Assembly: GCA_022779305.1 (NCBI GenBank)
Contig: JALFSW010000042.1
Location: 62,001 to 126,000, forward strand
Direction: 5' to 3'
Length of the DNA stretch: 64,000 nt
DNA from: Prevotella sp.
GTDB lineage: Bacteria > Bacteroidota > Bacteroidia > Bacteroidales > Bacteroidaceae
Part shown: in pieces, positions 51,636 through 60,057 of the stretch
Layout: each line of letters starts with the position of its first letter
Numbering within the stretch: position 1 is the stretch's first letter
Translations under genes and position numbers: made by a program
The notes under the pieces: generated by a model
Databases searched by the model: none
What the model saw: only the letters and a program-made list of their open reading frames with translations
Told to the model about the DNA's origin: nothing

Positions 51636-51830
51636 ACCCAAATCGGTCATTAGAGACCAAAGGGATTGCGCCTGATTATCTGTGCAGATTGTTTAGCGTT
51701 TTTTCGCAGATGTAGCGGGCTACTTCAAGAGAAAACGCTAAACAAGCAGCCGATAAGCAGATGCAAGCCGTTGGGAAGTTAAAAATAAAAGAAAAGGACA
51801 CCCTAACGGTCTAATGACCGATTTGGGTTT
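51636..51830 (-). repeat. Repeat family R1, copy f
   Basis: AACCCAAATCGGTCATTAGAGACCAAAGGGATTGCG ... CCCTAACGGTCTAATGACCGATTTGGGTTT; full-length. Confidence 0.92.
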
Positions 51831-51841
51831 AATCCGCTTTT

Positions 51842-51927
51842 TAACTGAGGCTCACTTGCCGATTAACCAAGCCTCACTTACCTTGCAACTGAGGCTCAGT
51901 TGGAATGCAAGTAAGCCTCAGTTGGAA
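51842..51927. repeat. Repeat family R3, copy d (multi-unit)
   Basis: TAACTGAGGCTCACTTGCCGATTAACCAAGCCTCACTTACCTTGCAACTGAGGCTCAGTTGGAATGCAAGTAAGCCTCAGTTGG. Confidence 0.88.
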
Positions 51928-52215
51928 ATTGCCATAAACATGGTGTTATTGTATATGTAGAATGGAAATGACATAAATCTTGAATTTTGGCGAGAAAACT
52001 ATCTATTTGTCATTGTGCAGTTTTTTTGTCTTTTGGTGTTTAGTTATGAATGGAAAAAGGCAAAAAAGGGGCAATATATTGCACATTGATGGTGTGTTTG
52101 TGCAAATTTAAGCACATTTTTGCTTCAAAAATTTGCATACGTGAAAAAAAAGCGTTTTCTTTGCAGCCGATTTTAGGATTGAAAATAATATTAAACAAAT
52201 TAAACATTACACATT

Positions 52216-52452
52216 ATGTCAAATTTTGAATCAAAAGTAAAAGCTATTATTGTAGACAAACTTGGTGTTGATGAAGCTGAAGTAAAGCCAGAAGCAAGCT
52301 TCACAAATGATCTCGGTGCAGATTCATTGGATACAGTAGAGCTTATTATGGAGTTCGAAAAAGAATTCGGAATTTCTATCCCAGATGACAAGGCAGAAAA
52401 GATCGCTACTGTAGGCGATGCTATTGCTTACATCGAAGAGAACGCAAAGTAA
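52216..52452 (+). CDS. acpP: Acyl carrier protein
   Basis: [42 protein letters not shown]. Confidence 0.97.
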   Translation: MSNFESKVKAIIVDKLGVDEAEVKPEASFTNDLGADSLDTVELIMEFEKEFGISIPDDKAEKIATVGDAIAYIEENAK

Positions 52453-52569
52453 TATTAGAGCAATATAATTTATAAAGACAGAGGTGGAATCCTTCCATAA
52501 ATTTGTTCTTTTAATTTTACAATTATATCTTACTACATCTTTGCAATATAAGAAAGAATAAGAAAGAAA

Positions 52570-52675
52570 GGAATTAAGGACTTAAGCCAGTTGTTCTACG
52601 TGCTTTGAGATGAAGCCAACATAAGAAACAGAACCACTTGCTTAACTCCTTAATTTTGTTTTGCTCAAAGCACGT
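52570..52675 (+). promoter_or_regulatory. Two interleaved inverted repeats between acpP and fabF
   Basis: IR1 52570-52587 with 52640-52657; IR2 52598-52609 (ACGTGCTTTGAG) with 52664-52675 (CTCAAAGCACGT, perfect). Confidence 0.55.
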
Positions 52676-52712
52676 CTGTTCTGTCCATTGCAGGATGCAA
52701 AATCATAGATAA

Positions 52713-53975
52713 ATGGAATTAAAAAGAGTTGTAGTAACCGGTCTTGGTGCGGTTACACCATTGGGAAACTCTCCAGAGGAAACTTGGGAAAATATGTTGG
52801 CGGGTAAAAGCGGTGCAGCCCCCATTACACACTTCGACACCACAAACTTCAAAACAAAATTTGCGTGTGAGGTGAAAAACCTAAACGTGAATGATTACAT
52901 TGACCGTAAAGAAGCGCGCAAGCTCGACCGCTACACACAATTGGCACTCATCAGTGCTATTCAGGCTGTGAACGATAGCGGAATGGATCTTGAAAAAATC
53001 AATAAAGATCGCGTCGGCGTGGTTTATGGTGTGGGAATAGGTGGTATAAAAACCTTTGAAGACGAGGTGGTATATTATGGTCAGCACCTTGGTGAAGAAC
53101 CCAAGTTCAACCCCTTCTTCATTCCCAAAATGATTTCCGACATTGCTGCTGGGCACATCAGCATTCGTTATGGTTTCCACGGACCTAACTTTGCAACAAC
53201 TTCAGCTTGCGCATCATCAACCAACGCAATTGCAACAGCTTTCAACTTGCTCCGTTTGGGCAAAGCCGATGTCATTGTGAGTGGTGGAGCAGAAGCTGCG
53301 ATATGCGGCTGTGGCGTAGGCGGATTTAACGCAATGCACGCCTTGTCTACAAGAAACGATGACCCAGAACGTGCATCACGTCCTTTCTCTGCCAGCCGTG
53401 ATGGTTTTGTGATGGGAGAAGGTGCAGGTTGCATTATCCTTGAAGAATTGGAACATGCCAAAGCACGTGGTGCAAAGATCTATGCAGAACTTGTTGGCGA
53501 AGGAGAATCGGCAGATGCACACCACATCACAGCCTCGCATCCAGAAGGATTGGGTGCAAACCTTGTGATGAAAGCGGCTTTGGAGGATGCTGGTTTGCGT
53601 CCAGAAGACATTGATTACATCAATGTTCACGGAACATCTACACCTGTTGGCGATGTTTCTGAAGCAAAAGCCATCGTTGATTTGTTTGGAGAAGCAGCCT
53701 ATAAGCTCAACATTTCTTCAACAAAGAGCATGACAGGACACTTGCTCGGAGCTGCGGGGGCAGTGGAAGCAATGGCTTGTATTCTCGCTGTGAAGAACGA
53801 CATCATTCCTCCAACAATCAATCACGAGGATGACGACAAAGATCCTGCATTGGATTACAATTTGAATTTTACGTTCAACAAGGCGCAAAAACGTGAAGTG
53901 CGTGCTGCACTAAGTAACACGTTTGGCTTCGGTGGCCATAATGCGTGCGTGATTTTCAAGAAATATGCTGAATAA
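52713..53975 (+). CDS. fabF: Beta-ketoacyl-ACP synthase II
   Basis: RRVVVTGLG-type start, TTSACASSTNAIATAFNLLR, INVHGTSTPVGD, NTFGFGGHNACVIF. Confidence 0.97.
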   Translation: MELKRVVVTGLGAVTPLGNSPEETWENMLAGKSGAAPITHFDTTNFKTKFACEVKNLNVNDYIDRKEARKLDRYTQLALISAIQAVNDSGMDLEKINKDRVGVVYGVGIGGIKTFEDEVVYYGQHLGEEPKFNPFFIPKMISDIAAGHISIRYGFHGPNFATTSACASSTNAIATAFNLLRLGKADVIVSGGAEAAICGCGVGGFNAMHALSTRNDDPERASRPFSASRDGFVMGEGAGCIILEELEHAKARGAKIYAELVGEGESADAHHITASHPEGLGANLVMKAALEDAGLRPEDIDYINVHGTSTPVGDVSEAKAIVDLFGEAAYKLNISSTKSMTGHLLGAAGAVEAMACILAVKNDIIPPTINHEDDDKDPALDYNLNFTFNKAQKREVRAALSNTFGFGGHNACVIFKKYAE

Positions 53976-55017
53976 AATCATTGATAGAATAAGGCTCCCT
54001 TTCCGAAAGGAAAAGGAGCTTTATTTGTCTTTATACCAAATCATTGGCATCATTCCGCACAACATAGACTACTATAAGACTGCACTCATGCACAAAAGTG
54101 TTGCGCGCCGCAATGTGAAAGGTAAACCAACACACAACGAACGTTTGGAGTTTCTCGGTGATGCAATCTTAGATGCTATCGTTGCCGAAATTGTTTATGA
54201 GCATTTCCCCGGCAAACGTGAGGGATTTCTCACCAATACACGCTCTAAAATCGTTCAACGAGAAACCCTTAACCGATTGGCAAAGGAGTTGGGAATCAAT
54301 CGTTTAATCCTTTCAAGTGGGCAGTCGATGTCACACAACAGCTATGTGGGCGGAAATGCTTTTGAAGCATTGGTGGGCGCACTCTACTTGGATCATGGCT
54401 ATGATGCTTGTATGTGTTTCATGAAAAAGCAGATTTTGGGTAGGCTTATCAATATAGATAAGGTTGCTTATAAGGAAGTGAATTTCAAATCAAAGCTCAT
54501 CGAGTGGAGTCAGAAGAACAAAATGAAGCTTGAATTCAAGCTTTTGAAAGATTATAAAGATGAAGACGGCAACCCTGTTTTCCACATGCAAGTTTTCATT
54601 GAGGATGTGGCGTGTGGCGAGGGAAAAGGCTATTCAAAGAAAGAAAGCCAGCAAGAAGCTGCCAACAACACCCTTCAGCGTTTGCGCAGAGAACAGCAAT
54701 TCCTCAAACGTGTTTTTGCAGCAAAGAGTGAACGCACGAAGATGGAGGAAGAACCTATCGTAGGCGTACCTAAAACCACGCCTGAAACAGCTTTCATGCC
54801 ATCGTCTTCCGAGGTTGCAGAAAAACACGAGTCGCCTTTCATTGCCGAGGTTTTTAAAGATGAAAAGGTTGCCCAAGGTGTGCATGATGACGATGTAAAA
54901 AATAGTTCTGACCAAAAAACAAGCGGTCAGCAAGCGAAAGACAAAAATTATGTGAAACGCACACAATCTGACCGTGAAGCCATCATCGCAGCGGCAGAAG
55001 AAGAAGCGTTTCAATAA
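53965..55017 (+). CDS. rnc: Ribonuclease III with long C-terminal extension
   Basis: HNERLEFLGDAILDAIVAE, dsRBD GEGKGYSKKESQQEAANNTLQRL, then about 90 aa of low-complexity tail. Overlaps fabF by 11 bp. Confidence 0.95.
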   Translation: MLNKIIDRIRLPFRKEKELYLSLYQIIGIIPHNIDYYKTALMHKSVARRNVKGKPTHNERLEFLGDAILDAIVAEIVYEHFPGKREGFLTNTRSKIVQRETLNRLAKELGINRLILSSGQSMSHNSYVGGNAFEALVGALYLDHGYDACMCFMKKQILGRLINIDKVAYKEVNFKSKLIEWSQKNKMKLEFKLLKDYKDEDGNPVFHMQVFIEDVACGEGKGYSKKESQQEAANNTLQRLRREQQFLKRVFAAKSERTKMEEEPIVGVPKTTPETAFMPSSSEVAEKHESPFIAEVFKDEKVAQGVHDDDVKNSSDQKTSGQQAKDKNYVKRTQSDREAIIAAAEEEAFQ

Positions 55018-55157
55018 ACTCTATACAGAACCTACTCATAGGAAAAGTGAACTTTCCAAATCGGAGTACAAAAATCTGCTGTGTTTTTCAAGGTAGAACC
55101 ATGAAAAACACAGCAGGTTTATCTTGTGTGGCTGAGGCTCTTATGGATCGTGCGTTA

Positions 55158-55991
55158 TCAATGTCTTTTCATCCTCATTGCCAATTGGAATATGGAAGGA
55201 ATGAGGATACAAAGCGAGAAGAAAAGTCCGCCATACATCATTTTTTCACTACCATGGAAGAGGGTGATGAGTTCGCCATTGTCAGTGGTTTGGGGTAGAA
55301 GATTGTAAAGTGCGTAGGCAATGCTGTTGTTTACCCAATGCAAAACAATGCCAGGAAGAATGCTGCCTGTGCGATAATACATCCACCCCAATGCAATACC
55401 CAGCAACAAAGCATGAACACATTGAGCTACATTTCCATGAATGACACCGAAAAGAAGTGCAGAAAGGAAGATGGCTATCCACGTAAATTTCTTGTCAAAC
55501 ATACCAAGGAGGGTGCGCAAAATAGCTCCACGGAAGATGATTTCTTCTCCCACGGGGGCGATAATTCCAACGGCAGCATAGCCCCATGGTTCTTTCATCA
55601 AACCTTCAAAAATATTTTGTGTGGTTTCAGAAAGGGCTATTTCCATTTGTTCGTAGATAAATTGTGCGGGCAGAATACTTCCAATGCCAAGCATTGCAGC
55701 CCAAAACAAGGTGCCCCATGGACGTGATTGAAGATAATTTCGAGAAACGGGAGACCACTTCATTTTTACGAATAGTACGATGGTGATCATTCCGCTCAAC
55801 ACCGTGCTAATGGCAAGCGTTTGACTATAAAATCCTTTGGTAACACCTCGAAGCACAACGATGTAGTCAATGTCTTTCAAAAAGGCATAAATACCAATGG
55901 CAAGAAATTGAACGATGCTTTGAATGAGAATGTAGAGTGCTATATAGAGTATCAAGTGAAAGATACTGTTGAGTGTTTTCTTTTGTTCCAT
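55158..55991 (-). CDS. CPBP-family intramembrane metalloprotease
   Basis: APVGEEIIFRGAILRTL, LFGVIHGNVAQCVHALLLGIALGWMYYRTGSI. Confidence 0.9.
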   Translation of the reverse strand: MEQKKTLNSIFHLILYIALYILIQSIVQFLAIGIYAFLKDIDYIVVLRGVTKGFYSQTLAISTVLSGMITIVLFVKMKWSPVSRNYLQSRPWGTLFWAAMLGIGSILPAQFIYEQMEIALSETTQNIFEGLMKEPWGYAAVGIIAPVGEEIIFRGAILRTLLGMFDKKFTWIAIFLSALLFGVIHGNVAQCVHALLLGIALGWMYYRTGSILPGIVLHWVNNSIAYALYNLLPQTTDNGELITLFHGSEKMMYGGLFFSLCILIPSIFQLAMRMKRH

Positions 55992-55997
55992 TGTTTT

Positions 55998-56948
55998 CTA
56001 TTTTTTATGCTTGTTAGGTTGAAAAAAATCGATTATCTGTTTTTTGTCGTAGCGTAGCTGGGCTGCCAAATCGTCGTGCGAAGCAAATTTTTTTTCATCT
56101 CGGATACGATTGAAGAAGATGATTTCAATGACCTTACCATAAAGGTCACCTTCAAAATCAAAGATATGCACCTCAATGCTTTCTTCTTGTCCGTTGAAAG
56201 TGGGTCGCATTCCGATGTTGAGCATTCCGTTGAGAGGAAGACTATTCGTTTCAAGTCTCACATTGACGGCATACACCCCTGCAGGAGGTAGGATTTTATG
56301 CATATTAAGCGGTTTTATATTTGCCGTCGGAAAACCCAATTTATGCCCATTTTGATAGCCTGCGACCACGGTTCCGTGTAGCGAGTAGGGACGATTAAGA
56401 CAAAAATTAGCTTGTGCCAAATCACCTTTTTCAATGTAAGCTCTTATCACAGAAGAACTCACCTTTATATTTTTGATTTCAAAGGCATTGTTCTGGATAA
56501 CCTCAATGTCGGCTTTTTTGCCTGTTTCGACATAATCTTCGAGTCGGTCCAAGCGATCTTTCCCAAAACGATTGTCGTATCCGATGATGAGTTTTTCAAT
56601 GTGTAATTGTGCTTTCAAGATGGTGGTCATGAAGTCTTGAGCAGTGAGTGCTGCCAATGCTTTATTGAAAGGCAAGACCACCACATTTTTTACACCCATC
56701 TGAGAAAGTCGTTCGATTTTTTCGTTTAATGTGAAGAGTAGGCGAGGGCAGCGTTCTGGGCAGATCACTTCCAATGGATGGCGGTCGAACGTTACGATAG
56801 TAGTATCTAATTGCGCTTTAGATGCCTCAGCAATGACCTTTCGAATGAGATACTGATGCCCCAAATGTAGACCATCAAAGAAACCAATAGTGCCCACCGA
56901 TGGCGCAATATCGAATTGTTCTTTCTCTTCCAATCTTATGATTTTCAT
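55998..56948 (-). CDS. ribF: Bifunctional riboflavin kinase / FMN adenylyltransferase
   Basis: GTIGFFDGLHLGHQYLI, YSLHGTVVAGYQNGHKLGFPTANI. Confidence 0.96.
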   Translation of the reverse strand: MKIIRLEEKEQFDIAPSVGTIGFFDGLHLGHQYLIRKVIAEASKAQLDTTIVTFDRHPLEVICPERCPRLLFTLNEKIERLSQMGVKNVVVLPFNKALAALTAQDFMTTILKAQLHIEKLIIGYDNRFGKDRLDRLEDYVETGKKADIEVIQNNAFEIKNIKVSSSVIRAYIEKGDLAQANFCLNRPYSLHGTVVAGYQNGHKLGFPTANIKPLNMHKILPPAGVYAVNVRLETNSLPLNGMLNIGMRPTFNGQEESIEVHIFDFEGDLYGKVIEIIFFNRIRDEKKFASHDDLAAQLRYDKKQIIDFFQPNKHKK

Positions 56949-57114
56949 CTTTTTTGTCTTTAATATTTTGGTTGAAAGTTTTGCAAAGATACATCAAAAA
57001 GGATGGTAGACAGTACAGATGGCAGAAAAAATGTGTTAAAACAAAAAAAATATTTGGCATCTTTTCTCTTATTTCCATTAATTTGTTTATCTTTGCACAC
57101 GAATTTAAAATTCA

Positions 57115-57188
57115 GGACTTGTAGCTCAGTTGGTTAGAGCAACAGACTCATAATCTGGAGGTCCCTGGTTCAAGCCCAGGCTGGTCCA
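57115..57188 (+). tRNA. tRNA with CAT anticodon (tRNA-Met, or tRNA-Ile2 if lysidine-modified)
   Basis: GGACTTGTAGCTCAGTTGGTTAGAGCAACAGACTCATAATCTGGAGGTCCCTGGTTCAAGCCCAGGCTGGTCCA; anticodon loop CTCATAA. Confidence 0.92.
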
Positions 57189-57246
57189 CAAATAGGTTTC
57201 AAGAGAACGTCAGACAATACGTCACTTTAGCCTTCAAAACAAGGAT

Positions 57247-57285
57247 AATCGCTGTAAAATCAAGGTTTTACAGCGATTTTTTTGT
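57247..57285 (+). terminator. Strong hairpin terminator downstream of tRNA
   Basis: AATCGCTGTAAAA tcaagg TTTTACAGCGATT then T-tract. Confidence 0.88.
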
Positions 57286-57338
57286 TTTTATCCACATTCG
57301 CTTGACTGCTAAACCATACCTTTTGATAGTCATCATTC

Positions 57339-57483
57339 GGTCATTTTCTGCTACAGAAACCGCTACACAAAAGCAGGCAGTAAAAAAAATGTAGCAGTGA
57401 ATGGAAAATGACTACCAAATTGACGGCATGCAAATATCTTGTTTTCAATAATTTATGTAGAACTTTGTAGCCGAAAAGCTACA
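57339..57483. promoter_or_regulatory. Cluster of inverted GCTACA/TGTAGC motifs upstream of integrase
   Basis: GGTCATTTTCTGCTACA, CGCTACAC, TGTAGCAGTGAATGGAAAATGAC, and TGTAGCcgaaaaGCTACA. Confidence 0.5.
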
Positions 57484-57498
57484 CTAAAATGATGCGTT

Positions 57499-58725
57499 AT
57501 GAAAACAACTTTCAAGGTGTCCTATTACCTACGTTCCAACTATGAGAACAAAGAAGGAAAATCGCCTGTAATGCTCCGGATGTATCTCGGAGGCGAAATG
57601 GCAAATTTGGGATCCACTAAAATTTTCGTGGATAAATCTAAATGGAGTAACAAAACTAGCAGAATGATTGGTAGAACGGCAGAAGCACTCTCCGTCAATG
57701 CTTCAATAGATGCACTGACAACAACGCTGATGCAGATTTACAGGAAATACGAGACCTCCGAGGAACTTTCCTTAGACCTTATCAGGTCAGTGTTTCTTGG
57801 AACAGATAAGGAGTTTACAACTTTCCTTCCAGTCTTTGACAAATACATAGACTCCATCACGCAACAAGTTGGCAAGACGCTGACAAAGGGTACTTTTTAT
57901 AAGTATAAGGTAGTGAGGCAGAACTTTCAGGATTTTCTGCAAGCAAAATATCATCGTAAGGATATTGGATTGACAGAACTTACAAGTGCCGTTATTCAGG
58001 ACTTTGAATTGTATCTGACATCCGTTGTAGGTGGTGTACATAACACAACCACCAAGAAATTGAGAAACTTGAAGACAGTCGTGAACTATGCGAGAAACAG
58101 AGGACTTATCATGCATGATCCGTTTGCAAACCACAAGTTGCACTATGAATTGGTAGACCGGGGCTACCTCACAGAAGAAGAGGTACTCCGAATCATGAAG
58201 AAGCACTTTGAGATAGAAAGGCTGGAGCTGGTACGAAACATATTCATCTTTTCCTGCTTCACAGGGTTGGCTTATATTGATGTTTACAATCTTACTTACG
58301 ATAAGATTGTGACTGTTGAGGACCGGCAATGGCTCATCACCAAGAGATACAAGACAAGTATTGACGAAAATGTCATGTTGCTGGACATTCCACTTGCCAT
58401 TATTAGGAAATATTACGATATTGACAGAAAGGGAGGAAAGGTTTTTCCGATGATGAGCAATCAGCGTATCAACTCGTATTTGAAAGAAATTGCCGACCTT
58501 TGTGGCATAAAAAAGAATCTTACCTTTCATATGGCAAGACATACTTTTGCAACTATGTCTATATCCAAGGGTGTTCCTATGGAATCGGTGTCTAAGATGC
58601 TTGGACATACAAATATCAGAATAACCCAGATTTATGCACGAATAACGAACAAGAAAGTAGAGCATGACATGGAGCAGCTCGCCGATAAGCTCGGCAAGTT
58701 CAATAAGGCAATGGGAATCCGATAA
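57499..58725 (+). CDS. Tyrosine recombinase / integrase (Bacteroidetes CTn type)
   Basis: SAM-like core binding domain; FHMARHTFATMSISKGVPMESVSKMLGHTNIRITQIYARI (HxxR...LGH...Y). Confidence 0.95.
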   Translation: MKTTFKVSYYLRSNYENKEGKSPVMLRMYLGGEMANLGSTKIFVDKSKWSNKTSRMIGRTAEALSVNASIDALTTTLMQIYRKYETSEELSLDLIRSVFLGTDKEFTTFLPVFDKYIDSITQQVGKTLTKGTFYKYKVVRQNFQDFLQAKYHRKDIGLTELTSAVIQDFELYLTSVVGGVHNTTTKKLRNLKTVVNYARNRGLIMHDPFANHKLHYELVDRGYLTEEEVLRIMKKHFEIERLELVRNIFIFSCFTGLAYIDVYNLTYDKIVTVEDRQWLITKRYKTSIDENVMLLDIPLAIIRKYYDIDRKGGKVFPMMSNQRINSYLKEIADLCGIKKNLTFHMARHTFATMSISKGVPMESVSKMLGHTNIRITQIYARITNKKVEHDMEQLADKLGKFNKAMGIR

Positions 58726-58759
58726 TATGATAATGTATAACCTAAAAATAACATGAATT

Positions 58760-59227
58760 ATGGAAACGACAAAGAAAGAACTTTCCTACTTCCGTCTGAA
58801 GTTGGAGAACTACCTCAGTGAGTATTTCCCCGAAATGCAGAATGACAAGCCGTTCATAACGGCAAGAGCCGATGAAGCACTTACCACTTACTGTGATGCC
58901 GTGGCGCAAGGATTCTCGCATCCCGAAGCAGAGAGTATGGCAAGCGAAGTGTTGTATCGAGGACTGCATTTCTCAAAGTATGATACGCTTGTGTCTGTCT
59001 TGGAGAATGAGTTTGAGAAAGAACTGCCCTCTCCACTCCCCGAAAGACTCTCACCGATACTTCTGAAGAATAAGGCAGTGCAAAGCGTTTTCGACAAGTA
59101 TGAGCTGTCAGATGACTTCGGCGCAAGTACTGAGTATGAGAAACTTTACACCGAACTGACAGGAACAATCGTTCTGCTCATCGAGGTCAATGGTCTGCCA
59201 ACAGTCGATAGTGAGAACCTGGCTTGA
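58760..59227 (+). CDS. DUF1896-family protein
   Basis: SYFRLKLENYLSEYFPEM, ARADEALTTYCDAVAQGFSHPEAESMASEVLYRGLHFSKYDTL. Confidence 0.85.
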   Translation: METTKKELSYFRLKLENYLSEYFPEMQNDKPFITARADEALTTYCDAVAQGFSHPEAESMASEVLYRGLHFSKYDTLVSVLENEFEKELPSPLPERLSPILLKNKAVQSVFDKYELSDDFGASTEYEKLYTELTGTIVLLIEVNGLPTVDSENLA

Positions 59228-59239
59228 TGTAGCACCACA

Positions 59240-59363
59240 CGGAGCTTTTGTAGTGTCAAGAGCCAAGATAACCATTCTTCCCCACACACCAAGAGTTTGG
59301 GCAAACACTTGGCTTTGTGTGGCAGAATATCTTGTTATTGCTCTTGAACTATTAAAAGCTCCG
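59240..59363. repeat. 124-bp quasi-palindrome
   Basis: CGGAGCTTTT...TAGT.TCAAGAGC...ATAAC...CCACACA..CCAAG..TTTGggCAAA..CTTGG...TGTGTGG...GTTAT.GCTCTTGA.CTATTAAAAGCTCCG. Confidence 0.7.
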
Positions 59364-59366
59364 ATT

Positions 59367-59702
59367 ATGAATACAATCATCATGAATCAAGACGTTCATA
59401 CACCTGCCTTCATCAAGGCAGACGCATCGAACAAAACCGATAATGACAAGCATCAGCCGACTTCTCCCACGCAAGTCCGCCGCTTCGGTTGGACACGCTT
59501 CATCGAACTCGCCATCCTGCTTTCCATCGTTATCGGTGTCGTTTGGCTTATCTCAAAGATAGTAACGCCACAAGTCGTTACCGCCGTATCAGTCATTGCA
59601 GGTTTTCTGATACTGCGCTTTATTGTCAGAGTCATTCTCCAAGTTACATTTACACTGCTAAGATACATCTTCTGGATTGCCATCCTGCTTTGCGTGCTTT
59701 GA
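59367..59702 (+). CDS. Small membrane protein, unknown function
   Basis: Start at MNTIIMNQDV; hydrophobic segments ELAILLSIVIGVVWLISKIV and VISVIAGFLILRFIVRVILQV-like region. Confidence 0.55.
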   Translation: MNTIIMNQDVHTPAFIKADASNKTDNDKHQPTSPTQVRRFGWTRFIELAILLSIVIGVVWLISKIVTPQVVTAVSVIAGFLILRFIVRVILQVTFTLLRYIFWIAILLCVL

Positions 59703-59874
59703 GAAGCACGGCTCTGTAAAACCTTTCATTTATCATTCATCAGGTGGTTATCTCACATTTCGAGATAGCCACCTTTTCTGTTTTCCACTATAGGCGTTGC
59801 ACTTTCGCTTCCTTTCCAATGCTCCACAATATGCGAAACGAAGAAGACGGATGCTGTTCCCTTTTTATCCGCAA

Positions 59875-59994
59875 AGGTAGTACGGGGCTTTTGGCTTTCC
59901 CAAGGTCTGTGCCTAAAGGTTTGTCCGGAAAATCTCCACACCTGCGGGTAGTATTTTCCGCCAAAACCTTGTGCAAGCCCCCGCCCCGCTACCT
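59875..59994. ncRNA. Structured non-coding block in ICE (candidate RNA or DNA transfer/regulatory site)
   Basis: Outer arms AGGTAG/CTACCT and CGGGGC/GCCCCG; inner stem AAGGTTTGTCCGGAAAAT/ATTTTCCGCCAAAACCTT. Confidence 0.45.
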
Positions 59995-60057
59995 TGATTT
60001 TGCTACAAAAAGGAATCAGCATACTCCGATCTTTGGACGCATAAAAAAAATGTCGCT

